Part shown: positions 43,416-53,209 of the stretch, piece by piece
How positions within the stretch are numbered: position 1 is the first letter of the stretch
Layout of the letters: each line of letters opens with the position of its first letter
Assembly (NCBI RefSeq): GCF_026274175.1
Contig: NZ_JAPHNL010000310.1
Coordinates: forward strand, 1-64,000
Direction of reading: 5' to 3'
DNA length: 64,000 bases
Origin: Streptomyces beihaiensis
Lineage (GTDB): Bacteria; Actinomycetota; Actinomycetes; Streptomycetales; Streptomycetaceae
Notes under the pieces: generated by a model
Database searches by the model: none
Seen by the model: the letters and a program-made list of their open reading frames with translations, nothing else
What the model was told of the DNA's origin: nothing
Program-made: the position numbers and the translations under genes

Positions 43416-44591
43416 TCAGCGCGCGCCCTGGGGCTTCCCCGCGCGCCGCACCTCCCGCACCAGCGGAACCCCGGGCCGGTAGGCGAAGTGGACGTGGCTC
43501 GGGGCGTCCAGGATCGCCAGGTCCGCCCTCGCCCCCACGCCCAGGTGGCCGACGTCCGTGCGGCGCAGGGCCTTCGCGCCGCCCGCCGTCGCCGACCAGA
43601 GCGCTTCGTCGGGGGTCATGCCCATGTCCCGTACGGCCAGGGCGATGCAGAAGGGGACCGAGGAGGTGAAGGACGAGCCGGGGTTGCAGTCCGTGGACAA
43701 CGCCACCGTGGCGCCCGCGTCGAGGAGGCGGCGGGCGTCCGGCCACTGGGCGCGGGTGGAGAACTCGGCCCCGGGGAGCAGCGTCGCCACCGTGTCGCTG
43801 TTGGCCAGCGCGTCCACGTCGGCGTCCGTCAGGTGCGTGCAGTGGTCGGCCGAGGCCGCGTCCAGTTCGACCGCCAGTTGGACGCCGGGGCCGTAGCTGA
43901 GCTGGTTCGCGTGGACGCGGGGGTGGAGGCCCCGCGCCCTTCCCGCCGTGAGGACGGCCCGCGCCTGGTCGCCGTCGAACGCGCCCTTCTCGCAGAAGAC
44001 GTCGATCCAGCGGGCGTGCGGGGCGCAGGCGTCCAGCATCTCGCCCGTCACCAACTCCACGTAGGCGGCGGGGTCTTCTGCATAGTCGGGCGAGACGATG
44101 TGCGCGCCCAGGTACGTGACCTCGTCCGTGTGGGCCGCCGCGATGCGCAGGGCGCGTTCCTCGTCGTGGGTCGTCAGGCCGTAGCCCGACTTCGTCTCGA
44201 ACGTCGTCGTGCCCTGGCGGAGTGCCTCCGACAGGTGGCGCACCAGGTTCCGTTCCAGTTCCGCGTCGGTCGCCGCGCGCGTCGCCGCCACCGTCGTACG
44301 GATGCCGCCCGCGCTGTAACCGCGGCCCGACATACGCGCGTTGAACTCCGCCGTGCGGTCGCCCGCGAAGACCAGGTGGGAGTGGGAGTCGACGAATCCG
44401 GGGATCACCGCCCCGCCCCGCGCGTCGTGCGTCGTGTCCGTCGGCGGTGTCCGCGCCGTCGGGCCGGCCCAGGCGATCTTGCCGTCCTCGATGACCAGGG
44501 CCGCGTTCTCCACCAGCCCCAGTGGGCCCTCGCCCAGCTCCGGGGCGTTCGTGACGAGTGTGCCGATGTTGGTGATCGACGTCGTGGGCAT
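43416..44591 (-). CDS. hutI: Imidazolonepropionase HutI
   Basis: A 391-residue metal-dependent amidohydrolase converting 4-imidazolone-5-propionate to N-formimino-L-glutamate. Ligand and substrate motifs: [50 protein letters not shown]. Last gene of the hut operon, separated from hutF by a 9-base tandem repeat. AGGAACG before ATG 44591. Confidence 0.96.
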   Translation of the reverse strand: MPTTSITNIGTLVTNAPELGEGPLGLVENAALVIEDGKIAWAGPTARTPPTDTTHDARGGAVIPGFVDSHSHLVFAGDRTAEFNARMSGRGYSAGGIRTTVAATRAATDAELERNLVRHLSEALRQGTTTFETKSGYGLTTHDEERALRIAAAHTDEVTYLGAHIVSPDYAEDPAAYVELVTGEMLDACAPHARWIDVFCEKGAFDGDQARAVLTAGRARGLHPRVHANQLSYGPGVQLAVELDAASADHCTHLTDADVDALANSDTVATLLPGAEFSTRAQWPDARRLLDAGATVALSTDCNPGSSFTSSVPFCIALAVRDMGMTPDEALWSATAGGAKALRRTDVGHLGVGARADLAILDAPSHVHFAYRPGVPLVREVRRAGKPQGAR

Positions 44592-44627
44592 GATGTCTGT
44601 CGTTCCTCTCGTCTGGCGTACAGGCCC

Positions 44628-44707
44628 TACCTCGGCCACCTCGGCCACCTCGGCCACCTCAGCCGCCACAACCACCTCGGCCACCTCAGCCACCTCAGCC
44701 ACCTCGG
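44628..44707. repeat. 9-base tandem repeat between hutF and hutI
   Basis: About nine units of CCTCGGCCA/CCTCAGCCA in the 116-base hutF-hutI spacer. The three-codon period would read as Glu-Val-Ala repeats in one minus-strand frame, but no start or stop supports translation. Probable slippage-prone spacer. Confidence 0.8.
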
Positions 44708-46069
44708 CTACCTGAGCGCCGAGATCGCCTCGGTCAGGGCCGATGCCACGTCGCCGATCCGTCCGTGGACGCCGTCGCGGACGATCTGGCGGCCCGAGGC
44801 CACCACGTTCGTCACGTCCGCCGCCGTCGCCGCGAACGCCACCGCCTGCGCGGCCGTCTCGGGCCTGGTGCCCGCCGTGCGGACCGAGTTCAGGTCCACC
44901 GTGACCAGGTCGGCGACCGCGCCGGGTTCCAGTACGCCCGCGCCGCGCCAGCCCAGCGCCGCGTGGCCGTCGGACGTGGCCGCGCGCAGCAGGGCCGCGG
45001 CCGTCCAGTGGCCGCGGATGTGGGTGCGCAGGCGCTCGTCGAGCTCCATCGCCCGCGCCTCCTCGAACATGTCGATCACCGCGTGGCTGTCCGAGCCGAG
45101 GGAGAGCGTCGAGCCCGCCTGCTGGAGTCGCGCCGCGGGGCCGATGCCGTCGGCCAGGTCGCGTTCGGTCGTCGGGCACATGCACGTGCCCGTGTGCGTA
45201 CGGCCGAGGAGCGCGATGTCCCCGTGCGTGAGGTGCGTGTTGTGGACGCCTGTCGTGGACGGGCCCAACACCCCGTTGTCCGCGAGGAGTTGGGTGGGCG
45301 TGCAGCCGTGGGCCGCCTGGCACGCCTCGTTCTCCGCCGGCTGTTCCGACAGGTGGACGTGGAGCGGGGCGCCGCGCCGGCCCGCCCACTGCGCCACCGT
45401 GGCCAACTGGTCCGCCGGGACCGCCCGAACCGAGTGCACCGCGGCGCCGATCCGCGCATGCGGACGGTCCTTGAGCTGCGACGCCCGCTCGGCCCATGCC
45501 TCCGCCGTACCGTCGGAGAAGCGCAACTGGTGGTGGTCGGGCGCCTTGCCGAAGCCCGACGAGACGTACGCCGTGTCGAGCAGCGTGATGCGGATGCCCG
45601 CCTCGTCGGCCGCCGCGATCAGGGCCTCGCCCATCGCGTTCGGGTCGGCGTACGGGGTGCCGCCGGGCGCGTGGTGGAGGTAGTGGAACTCGCCCACCGC
45701 CGTGATCCCGGCCAGCGCCATCTCCGCGTAGACCGCGCACGCCAGCGCGTGGTACGTGTCCGGGGTGAGCCGGTCGGCGACCGAGTACATCGTCTCGCGC
45801 CAGGTCCAGAACGTGCCGGAGCCGACCTGCACGGTGCCGCGCAGCGCCCGGTGGAAGGCGTGGCTGTGGGCGTTGGCCAGGCCGGGGAGCGTCAGGCCGT
45901 ACAGCGCTGTCGCTCCGGCGGGCGGGGCGTCCACCTCCGTGCGGACCTCCGTGATGTGGCCGTCGGCCACCTCCACCACCACGCCCGGCTCCACCGTCGG
46001 GTCGAGCCAGGCGTGTTCCAGCCAGTACGTCGCCTTCGTGTCCGTCGCGCCCGTCGCCGTCGTCGTCAC
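44708..46069 (-). CDS. hutF: Formimidoylglutamate deiminase HutF
   Basis: A 453-residue amidohydrolase making N-formyl-L-glutamate and ammonia from N-formimino-L-glutamate. Metal and substrate motifs: [37 protein letters not shown] and [18 protein letters not shown] 46069 overlaps the M20 gene stop by four bases. Presence of HutF rather than HutG-type formiminoglutamase means the five-step pathway with a formyl intermediate is used. Confidence 0.93.
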   Translation of the reverse strand: MTTTATGATDTKATYWLEHAWLDPTVEPGVVVEVADGHITEVRTEVDAPPAGATALYGLTLPGLANAHSHAFHRALRGTVQVGSGTFWTWRETMYSVADRLTPDTYHALACAVYAEMALAGITAVGEFHYLHHAPGGTPYADPNAMGEALIAAADEAGIRITLLDTAYVSSGFGKAPDHHQLRFSDGTAEAWAERASQLKDRPHARIGAAVHSVRAVPADQLATVAQWAGRRGAPLHVHLSEQPAENEACQAAHGCTPTQLLADNGVLGPSTTGVHNTHLTHGDIALLGRTHTGTCMCPTTERDLADGIGPAARLQQAGSTLSLGSDSHAVIDMFEEARAMELDERLRTHIRGHWTAAALLRAATSDGHAALGWRGAGVLEPGAVADLVTVDLNSVRTAGTRPETAAQAVAFAATAADVTNVVASGRQIVRDGVHGRIGDVASALTEAISALR

Positions 46070-47349
46070 GTGCAGGCCAGCCCTTCCAGTACGTCGGCCA
46101 GTGCGCGCACCCCGGCCAGGCAGTCGTCCTCGGCCGCGAACTCGGCCGGGGAGTGCGAGACGCCCGTGGGGTTGCGTACGAACAGCATGGCGGTCGGGAC
46201 GGACGAGGCGAGGATTCCCGCGTCGTGTCCCGCGCCGGTCCCCAGGACGGGGACCCTCAGCGGCGGGTCGGTCTCCTTGCCCAGGATGCGGGTCAGCTCG
46301 TCGCGGAGCGCGTGGTCGAAGTCGACGATCGGGGTGAACGACTCTCGGGTGAGGGACACGTCGACGCCGTGCGCCCGCGCGTAGTCGTGCGCCGCCTTCT
46401 CGATCGCCGTGACCGTCGTGTCCAGCGCGTCCTGGTCGGCCGCGCGGGAGTCGAGCCAGCCGCGGACGAGCGACGGGATGGCGTTGACGCCGTTGGGCTC
46501 GACGGCGATCTTGCCGAAGGTCGCGACCGCGCCCGCGAGCCGTGCCTCGCGGCGGGCCGCCAGGACCGTCTCCGCGTACGGGAGCATCGGGTCGCGGCGG
46601 TCGGCCAGACGGGTGGTGCCCGCGTGGTTGGCCTCGCCGCGGAAGTCGAACCGCCAGCGGCCGTGCGGCCAGATGCTGCTGGCGATGCCCACCGGGTCGC
46701 CGGAGAGGTCCAGCGCCCGGCCCTGTTCCACGTGCAGCTCGACGAACGCGCCGATGCGGGCGAGGCGTTCCGGGTCCGGGCCGATCGCCTCCGGGTCGTA
46801 GCCCGCGCGCTCCATCGCCCGGGGGAGGGTGACGCCGTCCCCGTCGGTGAGGCCGTACGCCGCCTCGCGGGTGAGCACGCCCGCGGTGAGGCGGGAGCCC
46901 ACGCAGGCCAGGCCGAAACGCGCGCCCTCCTCGTCGCCGAAGTTCACGATCGCCAGGGGGCGGGTGAACTCGGCTTCGCGGGAGCGCAGTTCGTCGAGCG
47001 CGGCGAAGGAGGAGACGACGCCCAGCGGTCCGTCGAAGGCGCCGCCGTCCGGGACGGAGTCCAGGTGCGAGCCGGTCACCACGGCGTTTGCGGCGGTCGG
47101 GTCGCCGAGCCAGGCCCACTGGTTGCCGTTGCGGTCGAGTTCGTAGGTGAGACCGCGGGCGGTCGCCTGCTCCTTGAACCACTCCCGGCAGTCGGCGTCC
47201 GCCGCCGTCCAGGCGTAGCGGCGGTAGCCGGTCGTGTCCTTGTCACGGCCGATGGGGTGCAGGTCACGCCACATCGCCGTGAAATCGGGGAGCGTCGGCG
47301 AGTGCGGGTTCGCGGTGGCTGCCCGCGCCGCTTTCGGGTGGACCGTCAT
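46066..47349 (-). CDS. M20 family amidohydrolase, candidate N-formylglutamate deformylase
   Basis: A 427-residue Zn peptidase/amidohydrolase of the allantoate amidohydrolase/N-carbamoylase group. Ligands: His in [12 protein letters not shown], Asp in GAFDGPLGV, Glu pair in [10 protein letters not shown], His in ELHVEQG, His in GVSHSPAEF. It sits between hutU and hutF with four-base overlaps on both sides, so its substrate should belong to histidine breakdown. HutF product N-formylglutamate needs a deformylase and no HutG-type gene is seen, so it is the best local candidate. Databases would usually call it allantoate amidohydrolase. Confidence 0.85.
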   Translation of the reverse strand: MTVHPKAARAATANPHSPTLPDFTAMWRDLHPIGRDKDTTGYRRYAWTAADADCREWFKEQATARGLTYELDRNGNQWAWLGDPTAANAVVTGSHLDSVPDGGAFDGPLGVVSSFAALDELRSREAEFTRPLAIVNFGDEEGARFGLACVGSRLTAGVLTREAAYGLTDGDGVTLPRAMERAGYDPEAIGPDPERLARIGAFVELHVEQGRALDLSGDPVGIASSIWPHGRWRFDFRGEANHAGTTRLADRRDPMLPYAETVLAARREARLAGAVATFGKIAVEPNGVNAIPSLVRGWLDSRAADQDALDTTVTAIEKAAHDYARAHGVDVSLTRESFTPIVDFDHALRDELTRILGKETDPPLRVPVLGTGAGHDAGILASSVPTAMLFVRNPTGVSHSPAEFAAEDDCLAGVRALADVLEGLACT

Positions 47350-49004
47350 TCGCCCTCCCGCATCGGCACGCGCACGCCCCGCTCGCCGGCCACCGATTCC
47401 GCGATGTCGTAGCCCGCGTCCACGTGGCGGATGACGCCCATGCCGGGGTCGTTGGTCAGGACGCGCCGGATCTTCTCGCCCGCGAGCGCCGTGCCGTCGG
47501 CGACCGTGACCTGGCCCGCGTGGATCGAGCGGCCCATGCCGACGCCGCCGCCGTGGTGGATGGAGACCCACGACGCTCCCGAGGCGACGTTCACCATGGC
47601 GTTCAGCAGCGGCCAGTCGGCGATGGCGTCGGAGCCGTCGAGCATCGCCTCGGTCTCCCGGTACGGGGAGGCCACCGAGCCGCAGTCGAGGTGGTCGCGG
47701 CCGATGGCCAGCGGGGCGGCGAGTTCGCCGCTCGCCACCATGTCGTTGAAGCGCTCGCCCGCGCGGTCCCGCTCCCCGTATCCCAGCCAGCAGATACGGG
47801 CGGGCAGGCCCTGGAAGTGGACCCGCTCCCCCGCCATCTTGATCCAGCGGGCCAGCGACTCGTTCTCGGGGAAGAGGTCGAGGATCGCCTTGTCGGTCTT
47901 GGCGATGTCGCTCGCCTCGCCGGAGAGCGCCGCCCAGCGGAACGGTCCCTTGCCCTCGCAGAACAGCGGCCGGATGTAGGCGGGAACGAAGCCGGGGAAC
48001 GCGAACGCCCGCTCGTAGCCCGCGAGTTGGGCCTCGCCCCGGATCGAGTTGCCGTAGTCGAAGACCTCGGCGCCCGCGTCCATGAAGCCGACCATCGCCT
48101 CCACGTGCCGCGCCATCGACTCGCGCGCCCGCGTCGTGAAGCCCGCCGGGTCCTTGGCCGCCGCGTCCGCCATGTCCTCGAAGGCGACGCCAAGCGGCAG
48201 GTACGAGAGCGGGTCGTGGGCCGAGGTCTGGTCCGTGACGATGTCGATGGGCGCCGACTCCGCGAGCATGCGCGGCAGCAGTTCGGCGGCGTTGCCGAGC
48301 AGGCCGATCGACAGGGGGCGGCGGGCGTCGCGGGCCTCCACGGCCAGCTGGAGCGCGTGCTCCAGGGAGTCCGCCCTCACGTCCAGGTACCTGTGCTCGA
48401 TGCGGCGCTCGATGGCGCGCGGGTCGCAGTCGATACAGATGGCGACGCCGTCGTTCATCGTGACGGCCAGCGGTTGGGCGCCGCCCATGCCGCCGAGACC
48501 GGCCGTCAGCGTGATCGTCCCGGCGAGGGTGCCGTCGAACTTCTTCGCGGCGACCGCGGCGAACGTCTCGTACGTGCCCTGGAGGATGCCCTGTGTGCCG
48601 ATGTAGATCCAGGAGCCCGCGGTCATCTGGCCGTACATGGTCAGACCCAGTTGTTCGAGCCGCCGGAACTCCTCCCAGTTCGCCCAGTCGCCCACCAGGT
48701 TGGAGTTGGCGATCAGCACGCGCGGCGCCCACTCGTGGGTCTGCATGACGCCGACCGGACGCCCGGACTGGACGAGCATGGTCTCGTCCTGCTTGAGCGT
48801 CCGCAGCGTGCGGATCATCGCGTCGAAGGAGCGCCAGTCGCGGGCGGCCTTGCCCGTGCCGCCGTAGACGACGAGCTTGTCGGGGTGCTCGGCGACCTCG
48901 GGGTCGAGGTTGTTCTGGAGCATGCGCAGGGCGGCCTCCTGCTGCCAGCCGAGGGCGCTCAGTTCCGTGCCGCGGGGGGCTCGTACGGGGCGGGGTCCTG
49001 ACAT
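47346..49004 (-). CDS. hutU: Urocanate hydratase HutU
   Basis: A 552-residue NAD-dependent urocanase. [16 protein letters not shown] and the [10 protein letters not shown] stretch form the NAD-binding core; [16 protein letters not shown] and [13 protein letters not shown]-like [15 protein letters not shown] are conserved. It converts urocanate to imidazolonepropionate. AGGAGG seven bases before ATG 49004. First gene of the hut operon; an inverted repeat (GGCTATTCA-N13-TGAATAGCC) lies 48 bases upstream. Histidine ammonia-lyase is not in the window. Confidence 0.97.
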   Translation of the reverse strand: MSGPRPVRAPRGTELSALGWQQEAALRMLQNNLDPEVAEHPDKLVVYGGTGKAARDWRSFDAMIRTLRTLKQDETMLVQSGRPVGVMQTHEWAPRVLIANSNLVGDWANWEEFRRLEQLGLTMYGQMTAGSWIYIGTQGILQGTYETFAAVAAKKFDGTLAGTITLTAGLGGMGGAQPLAVTMNDGVAICIDCDPRAIERRIEHRYLDVRADSLEHALQLAVEARDARRPLSIGLLGNAAELLPRMLAESAPIDIVTDQTSAHDPLSYLPLGVAFEDMADAAAKDPAGFTTRARESMARHVEAMVGFMDAGAEVFDYGNSIRGEAQLAGYERAFAFPGFVPAYIRPLFCEGKGPFRWAALSGEASDIAKTDKAILDLFPENESLARWIKMAGERVHFQGLPARICWLGYGERDRAGERFNDMVASGELAAPLAIGRDHLDCGSVASPYRETEAMLDGSDAIADWPLLNAMVNVASGASWVSIHHGGGVGMGRSIHAGQVTVADGTALAGEKIRRVLTNDPGMGVIRHVDAGYDIAESVAGERGVRVPMREGE

Positions 49005-49051
49005 GACTGCCTCCTGCTCCTGGCATGCGAATGCACGGGTCGTGTGGGCTC

Positions 49052-49082
49052 GGCTATTCACATCCTGTCTTCATGAATAGCC
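49052..49082. promoter_or_regulatory. Inverted repeat before hutU (operator candidate)
   Basis: GGCTATTCA (49052-49060) and TGAATAGCC (49074-49082) are perfect 9-base arms with a 13-base spacer. TGAATAG and GAATGCAC also occur before the RpiR-family gene (55097-55103, 55128-55135), suggesting shared control. Confidence 0.6.
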
Positions 49083-49127
49083 CTAGTCAATACACTCCTC
49101 GGCCAGGTGTGCCGTGCGGGGGACCGT

Positions 49128-49697
49128 TCAGCCGCGCCGCGCCCCGCCCACCCCCGCGTCACCGGCCGCGGTGCCCGTGGTCCGGTACGCCTTGACCCGC
49201 TTGCCCGCGGGCGCGCCCGCGCGGGAGCCGAGCCAGTCCACGCGCAGCCACAGCAGCCGCTGCTCGTCGTGCTCGCGGCGGCCGAGCCACACCGCCTTCA
49301 GCCACAGCCCCGCGCCCGCCCCGGCCAGCGCCATGCCGCCCGCCGCCGGCACCGCGAACGAGCCGCCGAGCGCGGCGAGGAAGGCGAGGACCAGCCACCA
49401 GCGGTGGCCGCGCCGCCAGTTCCGTACGGTGACCGCGCGATCCTGGAGCACGTCGCGCCGGCCCGCGCGTGCGGCGGCGCGGGCGAGCGCCGCGTACCGC
49501 TTCCTGCGGGCGTACGCCGTCACGGCCAGCGCCACCACGAAGAGGGCGGCCCCGGCCATGACCCCGATGCGCCGCCCGGTCAGCCCCGGCACCAGCGCGC
49601 CGAGGCTCGCCGACAGCACACCGAGCCACCACAGCGGGGCGGCTCCGGCCCGCACCACCACGGCCGCCCTGACCAGCCCCTGCGCTCCGCGCGTCAC
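49128..49697 (-). CDS. Four-segment membrane protein, unknown
   Basis: A 189-residue integral membrane protein with hydrophobic segments at about 22-42, 45-62, 98-115 and 118-135, and a basic loop (ARRKRYAALARAAARAGRRD) between the second and third. No family recognised. A good GGGAGAGG site precedes GTG 49697. It is convergent-free, on the same strand as the hut operon but upstream of its promoter. Confidence 0.7.
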   Translation of the reverse strand: MTRGAQGLVRAAVVVRAGAAPLWWLGVLSASLGALVPGLTGRRIGVMAGAALFVVALAVTAYARRKRYAALARAAARAGRRDVLQDRAVTVRNWRRGHRWWLVLAFLAALGGSFAVPAAGGMALAGAGAGLWLKAVWLGRREHDEQRLLWLRVDWLGSRAGAPAGKRVKAYRTTGTAAGDAGVGGARRG

Positions 49698-49819
49698 GTC
49701 CCTCTCCCTCCGTCGGCCCGGTCCGTCGCCCGGTTCGGTCGGCGGGGGAGGTTAGTGGGCGTAGATGAGCGTTGCGTGAGAAACGGCCGCGTACGGCAGG
49801 ACGCGGAAACGGGAGGCCG

Positions 49820-50281
49820 TCAGTCCTCCCAGTCGGAGTCCCGGCCGCCACGCCCGTCGCCGCGCCGGGCCGCGCGGTTCCGCGCCGACCAGGGAGCCCG
49901 GTCGCCCGACGCGAGCGCGTTCACGCCGACGACCCCGGCCCACGCGGCCAGCAGCCCCGCGAGACCGGCGTTGGCGACGGCGATCGCGGAGAGCGGGATG
50001 GCGAGGATCAGGGAGATCAGGGCGAAGCCGAAGCGTTCGCCCCAGGAGTCGACGGGCGAGCGGCCGCCGTCGCGCGCGTCGCGGGCGAGGACCATCTGCT
50101 GCTCGGCCAGCTGCCTGCGCACCCGCCGCTCCACGACGGAGTCCAGACGCTCCTCGACCTTCTCCAGGAACGAGTCGGCGAGCACCGACTCGTACTCCTC
50201 GCCCAGCTCCCTGCGGGCGTGCAGGGTGGCGTCGAGATCCTTCTTGAGTTCGGCGTCACGCGCGCCTTCACGGGCTTCCAT
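49820..50281 (-). CDS. Coiled-coil membrane protein, unknown
   Basis: A 153-residue protein. Residues 1-75 are charged and helical (AELKKDLDATLHARRELGEE, FLEKVEERLDSVVERRVRRQ), likely a coiled coil; two membrane segments follow at about 83-120; the tail is basic then acidic (GRDSDWED). Conserved hypothetical proteins of this layout are common in Streptomyces. Start ATG 50281. No function assigned. Confidence 0.75.
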   Translation of the reverse strand: MEAREGARDAELKKDLDATLHARRELGEEYESVLADSFLEKVEERLDSVVERRVRRQLAEQQMVLARDARDGGRSPVDSWGERFGFALISLILAIPLSAIAVANAGLAGLLAAWAGVVGVNALASGDRAPWSARNRAARRGDGRGGRDSDWED

Positions 50282-50537
50282 GGCGTTCTACGGTACGGAG
50301 GCGAGCCCCAGGGTGCAGTAGGGCTAGCCCCCCTCCTCGCACCGGGCCGGGCCCCAGCGCCCACCGGCTCGCGCCCCCGCCGAAGACACGGCCGCGAACA
50401 CGGCCGCGAACCTGGCCGCATACCGCCATGCAGCGCCCCGTCGCCGTGAATACTTCACCAACGCCTTGGCGCACGCGGATACACCGAACGGGGTAACGGG
50501 TACAAAATAGGCTATAAGCGCTGCAAGGAGGGCAACC

Positions 50538-50753
50538 ATGTCCGAACAGTCCGAACAGCGAAACGCCGAGGACGAAGAGTTCTACTCCCGCGACCGTCCG
50601 GCGCATCACCCGACGCTCCCCGAGGACCGGCCCCGCGGCAACGCCGGCGGCCCGATCCTTCCCACGCTGCATCACCGGGGGTTCTGGTTCACGACGGCCG
50701 TCGTGATCGGTGTCATCCTCGTGATCGCCGTCGGCATCGCCCTGTTCCCCTGA
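50538..50753 (+). CDS. Small single-span membrane protein, 71 aa
   Basis: Hydrophilic N-terminal part (SEQSEQRNAEDEEFYSRDRP) followed by one C-terminal membrane segment (WFTTAVVIGVILVIAVGIALF). AAGGAGGGCAACC gives a strong ribosome binding site, which supports the gene despite its size. Its stop lies in the first copy of a 22-base duplication. It precedes the qcrB gene; whether it is part of the respiratory set is unknown. Confidence 0.75.
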   Translation: MSEQSEQRNAEDEEFYSRDRPAHHPTLPEDRPRGNAGGPILPTLHHRGFWFTTAVVIGVILVIAVGIALFP

Positions 50754-50790
50754 CGTGGAACCCGCGACTTCCCCTGACGTGGAACCCGCG
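50745..50790. repeat. 22-base direct duplication
   Basis: TTCCCCTGACGTGGAACC plus CGCG occurs at 50745-50766 and again at 50769-50790. The unit holds the dyad TTCC-N8-GGAA. The first copy includes the stop codon of the small membrane protein. Confidence 0.75.
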
Positions 50791-51131
50791 GCACAGGCGA
50801 TGTGCGAGGCCGGCAAGAGCCCCGATCCGGATGAGGCCCCGGCGCAAGGGACCGACGAGGACCCGATGAGGACCCGATGAGGACCCCATGGCGGCCCGCG
50901 CCTCGGCCGATCGGGTGTCGCGGCCGGGGCGCGGGAGTGTTTCGCCGGGGCGGGGCAGCTGTCGCGCGCACCGTGGTGAAGGCATGAGGTAAGGCGTGCC
51001 GTGTGCGCTGACGGCCAGCAGGGCGAGTAGAGGGAGGCGTGTCGCTTCGTGGTTCACGAAAGGCCTGTGGAGGACCGGGGCGGCCGCCGCCCTCATGAGC
51101 GCTCCGCTCAGGGCGGCACGCAGGGCGCGCG
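50791..51131. other. Gap before qcrB paralogue
   Basis: About 340 bases with no supported gene. A short GATGAGGACCC repeat occurs at 50868-50888. Promoter elements for qcrB were not clearly identified. Confidence 0.4.
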
Positions 51132-52730
51132 ATGACGGCCGCGCCGTCCGAGCCCGAGCCCACATCACCGTCAGCGCGCGAGCCAGGGGCCCGGCCAGGG
51201 CCCGAGCGGGAGCGGACCGCGCCCGCGGGCGAGCTCATCGCCGACGCCGTCGACGGTCGGATGCCCGCGTACGAGGGCGGGGCACTGCTGCGCAAGGCGT
51301 TCCCCGACCACTGGTCGTTCCTGCTCGGCGAGCTCGCGCTCTACAGCCTGATCCTTCTGATCCTGACCGGCGTCTGGCTGACCTTCTTCTTCAAACCGGA
51401 CATGCGCGAGATCGCGTACGCGGGCCCGTACCTGCCCCTGCGCGGGGTACGGGTGTCGGAGGCGTTCGACTCGACCCTGCACATCAGTTTCGACGTGCGC
51501 GGCGGGCTGCTCATCCGGCAGATGCACCACTGGGCGGCGCTGGTGTTCGTCTCCGCCATCGGGCTGCACCTGCTGCGCGTCTTCTTCACCGGCGCCTTCC
51601 GCAGGCCGCGCGAGATGAACTGGGTCATCGGCGTCACCCTGTTCCTGCTGGCGGTCGTCGAGGGCTTCGCCGGGTACTCGCTGCCGGACGATCTGCTGTC
51701 CGGCACCGGGCTGCGCATCGCCGAGGGCGTCATGCTGTCGGTCCCGGTCGTGGGCACGTACATCACCATGTTCGTGTTCGGCGGCCAGTTCCCCGGTCAC
51801 GACCTGATCCCCCGCCTGTACGGGCTGCACATCCTGCTGCTGCCCGGCGCCCTGATCGGGCTCCTCACCGCCCACCTGATCCTCGTCTTCTACCTGAAGC
51901 ACACGCAGTGGCGCGGGCCGGGGCGTTCGAACCGCAATGTGCGCGGCAGGCCCCTGTTCCCCCGGTTCACGGCCGCCTCCTCGGGCCTCTCCCTGATGGT
52001 CTTCGGCGCCCTGACGGTGCTCAGCGCCGTCGCGCAGATCAACCCCGTGTGGACGTACGGGCCCTACCGCCCCGACCAGGCGTCGACCGGCTCCCAGCCC
52101 GACTGGTACGTCGGCTTCCTGGAGGGTTCGCTGCGCCTGGTGCCGTACTGGGAGACGTCCATCGCGGGACACACGGTCAGCTGGAACGTGCTGCTGCCCG
52201 CCGTCGTCCTGCCGGGACTGCTCTTCACCGTCCTGTACGTGTATCCGTTCGCCGAGCAGTTCCTGACCGGCGAGTGGGACCAGGAGCACCACCTGTGCGA
52301 CCGGCCGCGCGAGCGCCCCGTACGCACCGCTCTCGGCGTGGCGGGCATCACGACGTACGGCGTACTGCTCCTCGCCGGCGGCAACGACGTGATCGCGACG
52401 ACCTTCGGCATCTCGGTCAACGCGATGACCTGGGGGCTGCGCGTCGGTCTCGTCCTCGCCCCGGTCATCGCCTTCATGGTCACCCGGCGGCTGTGCCACG
52501 CCCTGCTCGCCGCCGAGCGCAAACGCCTCAGGGAAGGCGTGGAATCGGGCGACGTACGGCAGAACATCGAGGGCGGTTACGAGGAAGCGCACCACCCCGT
52601 CAAGTCGTTCCGGCCGGGCGCGCCCCGCCGCCCGCCCCGGAAGCCGGTCAGCTCCCCTGGCCCTCACCGTGATGCACGTACTGGAGAGCCATCCCCGCCA
52701 CACCGCGAGCCAGCACCCCGAAACCGATGA
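51132..52730 (+). CDS. qcrB: Cytochrome b (QcrB-like) paralogue
   Basis: A 532-residue cytochrome b of the actinobacterial bcc complex. Haem ligands: QMHHWAALVFVSAIGLHLLR and YGLHILLLPGALIGLLTAHL. The quinol-site motif is PDWYVGF. About eight or nine membrane segments; the tail is hydrophilic. No QcrA or QcrC gene is near, so this is an extra copy outside the main operon. Its last 83 bases overlap antisense with ctaF. ATG 51132 has AGGGCG upstream. Confidence 0.93.
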   Translation: MTAAPSEPEPTSPSAREPGARPGPERERTAPAGELIADAVDGRMPAYEGGALLRKAFPDHWSFLLGELALYSLILLILTGVWLTFFFKPDMREIAYAGPYLPLRGVRVSEAFDSTLHISFDVRGGLLIRQMHHWAALVFVSAIGLHLLRVFFTGAFRRPREMNWVIGVTLFLLAVVEGFAGYSLPDDLLSGTGLRIAEGVMLSVPVVGTYITMFVFGGQFPGHDLIPRLYGLHILLLPGALIGLLTAHLILVFYLKHTQWRGPGRSNRNVRGRPLFPRFTAASSGLSLMVFGALTVLSAVAQINPVWTYGPYRPDQASTGSQPDWYVGFLEGSLRLVPYWETSIAGHTVSWNVLLPAVVLPGLLFTVLYVYPFAEQFLTGEWDQEHHLCDRPRERPVRTALGVAGITTYGVLLLAGGNDVIATTFGISVNAMTWGLRVGLVLAPVIAFMVTRRLCHALLAAERKRLREGVESGDVRQNIEGGYEEAHHPVKSFRPGAPRRPPRKPVSSPGPHRDARTGEPSPPHREPAPRNR

Positions 52731-53049
52731 GGAACAGCCACAGCCCGTACACGATGCCGGTCGCCGTGAGCGCGGCGCCGAGGGCGGTGACGACCGGCCA
52801 GTAGCTGTGGGCCGGGAAGAACTCCACCGGTCCGGCGGCATCCGCGACCTCGGCCTCGGTACGGTCCTGCGGGCGCGCGCCCTTGCGGCGGTAGTTCACC
52901 GCGCAGAACAGGGAGATCGCCAGGGCCATGAGGAACGCGATGATCAGCACCGCCGTGCCGGTCGGATCGCGCGACCACACCCGGTAGAGCACGGCGGCCC
53001 CGCCGAAGAAGACGGCGATACCGCCGAAGAGCAGCGCTTCGATCTTCAC
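52648..53049 (-). CDS. ctaF: Cytochrome c oxidase subunit IV, actinobacterial (CtaF)
   Basis: A 133-residue membrane protein with four segments: ALLFGGIAVFFGGAAVLY, TAVLIIAFLMALAISLFC, WPVVTALGAALTATGIVYG and WLFLIGFGVLARGVAG. PVEFFPAHSYWP in the middle is typical of actinobacterial subunit IV. It stabilises the aa3 oxidase. Coded downstream of ctaD on the same strand (145-base gap). Confidence 0.9.
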   Translation of the reverse strand: MKIEALLFGGIAVFFGGAAVLYRVWSRDPTGTAVLIIAFLMALAISLFCAVNYRRKGARPQDRTEAEVADAAGPVEFFPAHSYWPVVTALGAALTATGIVYGLWLFLIGFGVLARGVAGMALQYVHHGEGQGS

Positions 53050-53173
53050 GACGTCCCGTCCTCTCTCACCGCGGACTCCCGGCTCTCCGCCCGCACCGCG
53101 GGCCCTTCTCCTCCCACCTCAGGCTCCTCCCCTCTCCCATCGGCTCCGTCTCCCCTCACCTCTGGTCCGTCCC

Positions 53174-53209
53174 CTCTCACCTCAGGCCCTCCTCTCACCT
53201 CAGGCCCTC
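53174..53209. repeat. 18-base tandem duplication at ctaD stop
   Basis: Two perfect copies of CTCTCACCTCAGGCCCTC in a wider CCTCTCACC-rich tract (53100-53215). The ctaD stop codon (53195-53197) lies in the second copy. Confidence 0.75.

Noticed and set aside
44641-44712. Possible CRISPR array
   Set aside because: Nine-base contiguous tandem units with no spacers and no cas genes; simple repeat.
43416-49004. Search for hutH within the hut operon
   Set aside because: No histidine ammonia-lyase motif (Ala-Ser-Gly cofactor loop) is encoded in or near the operon.
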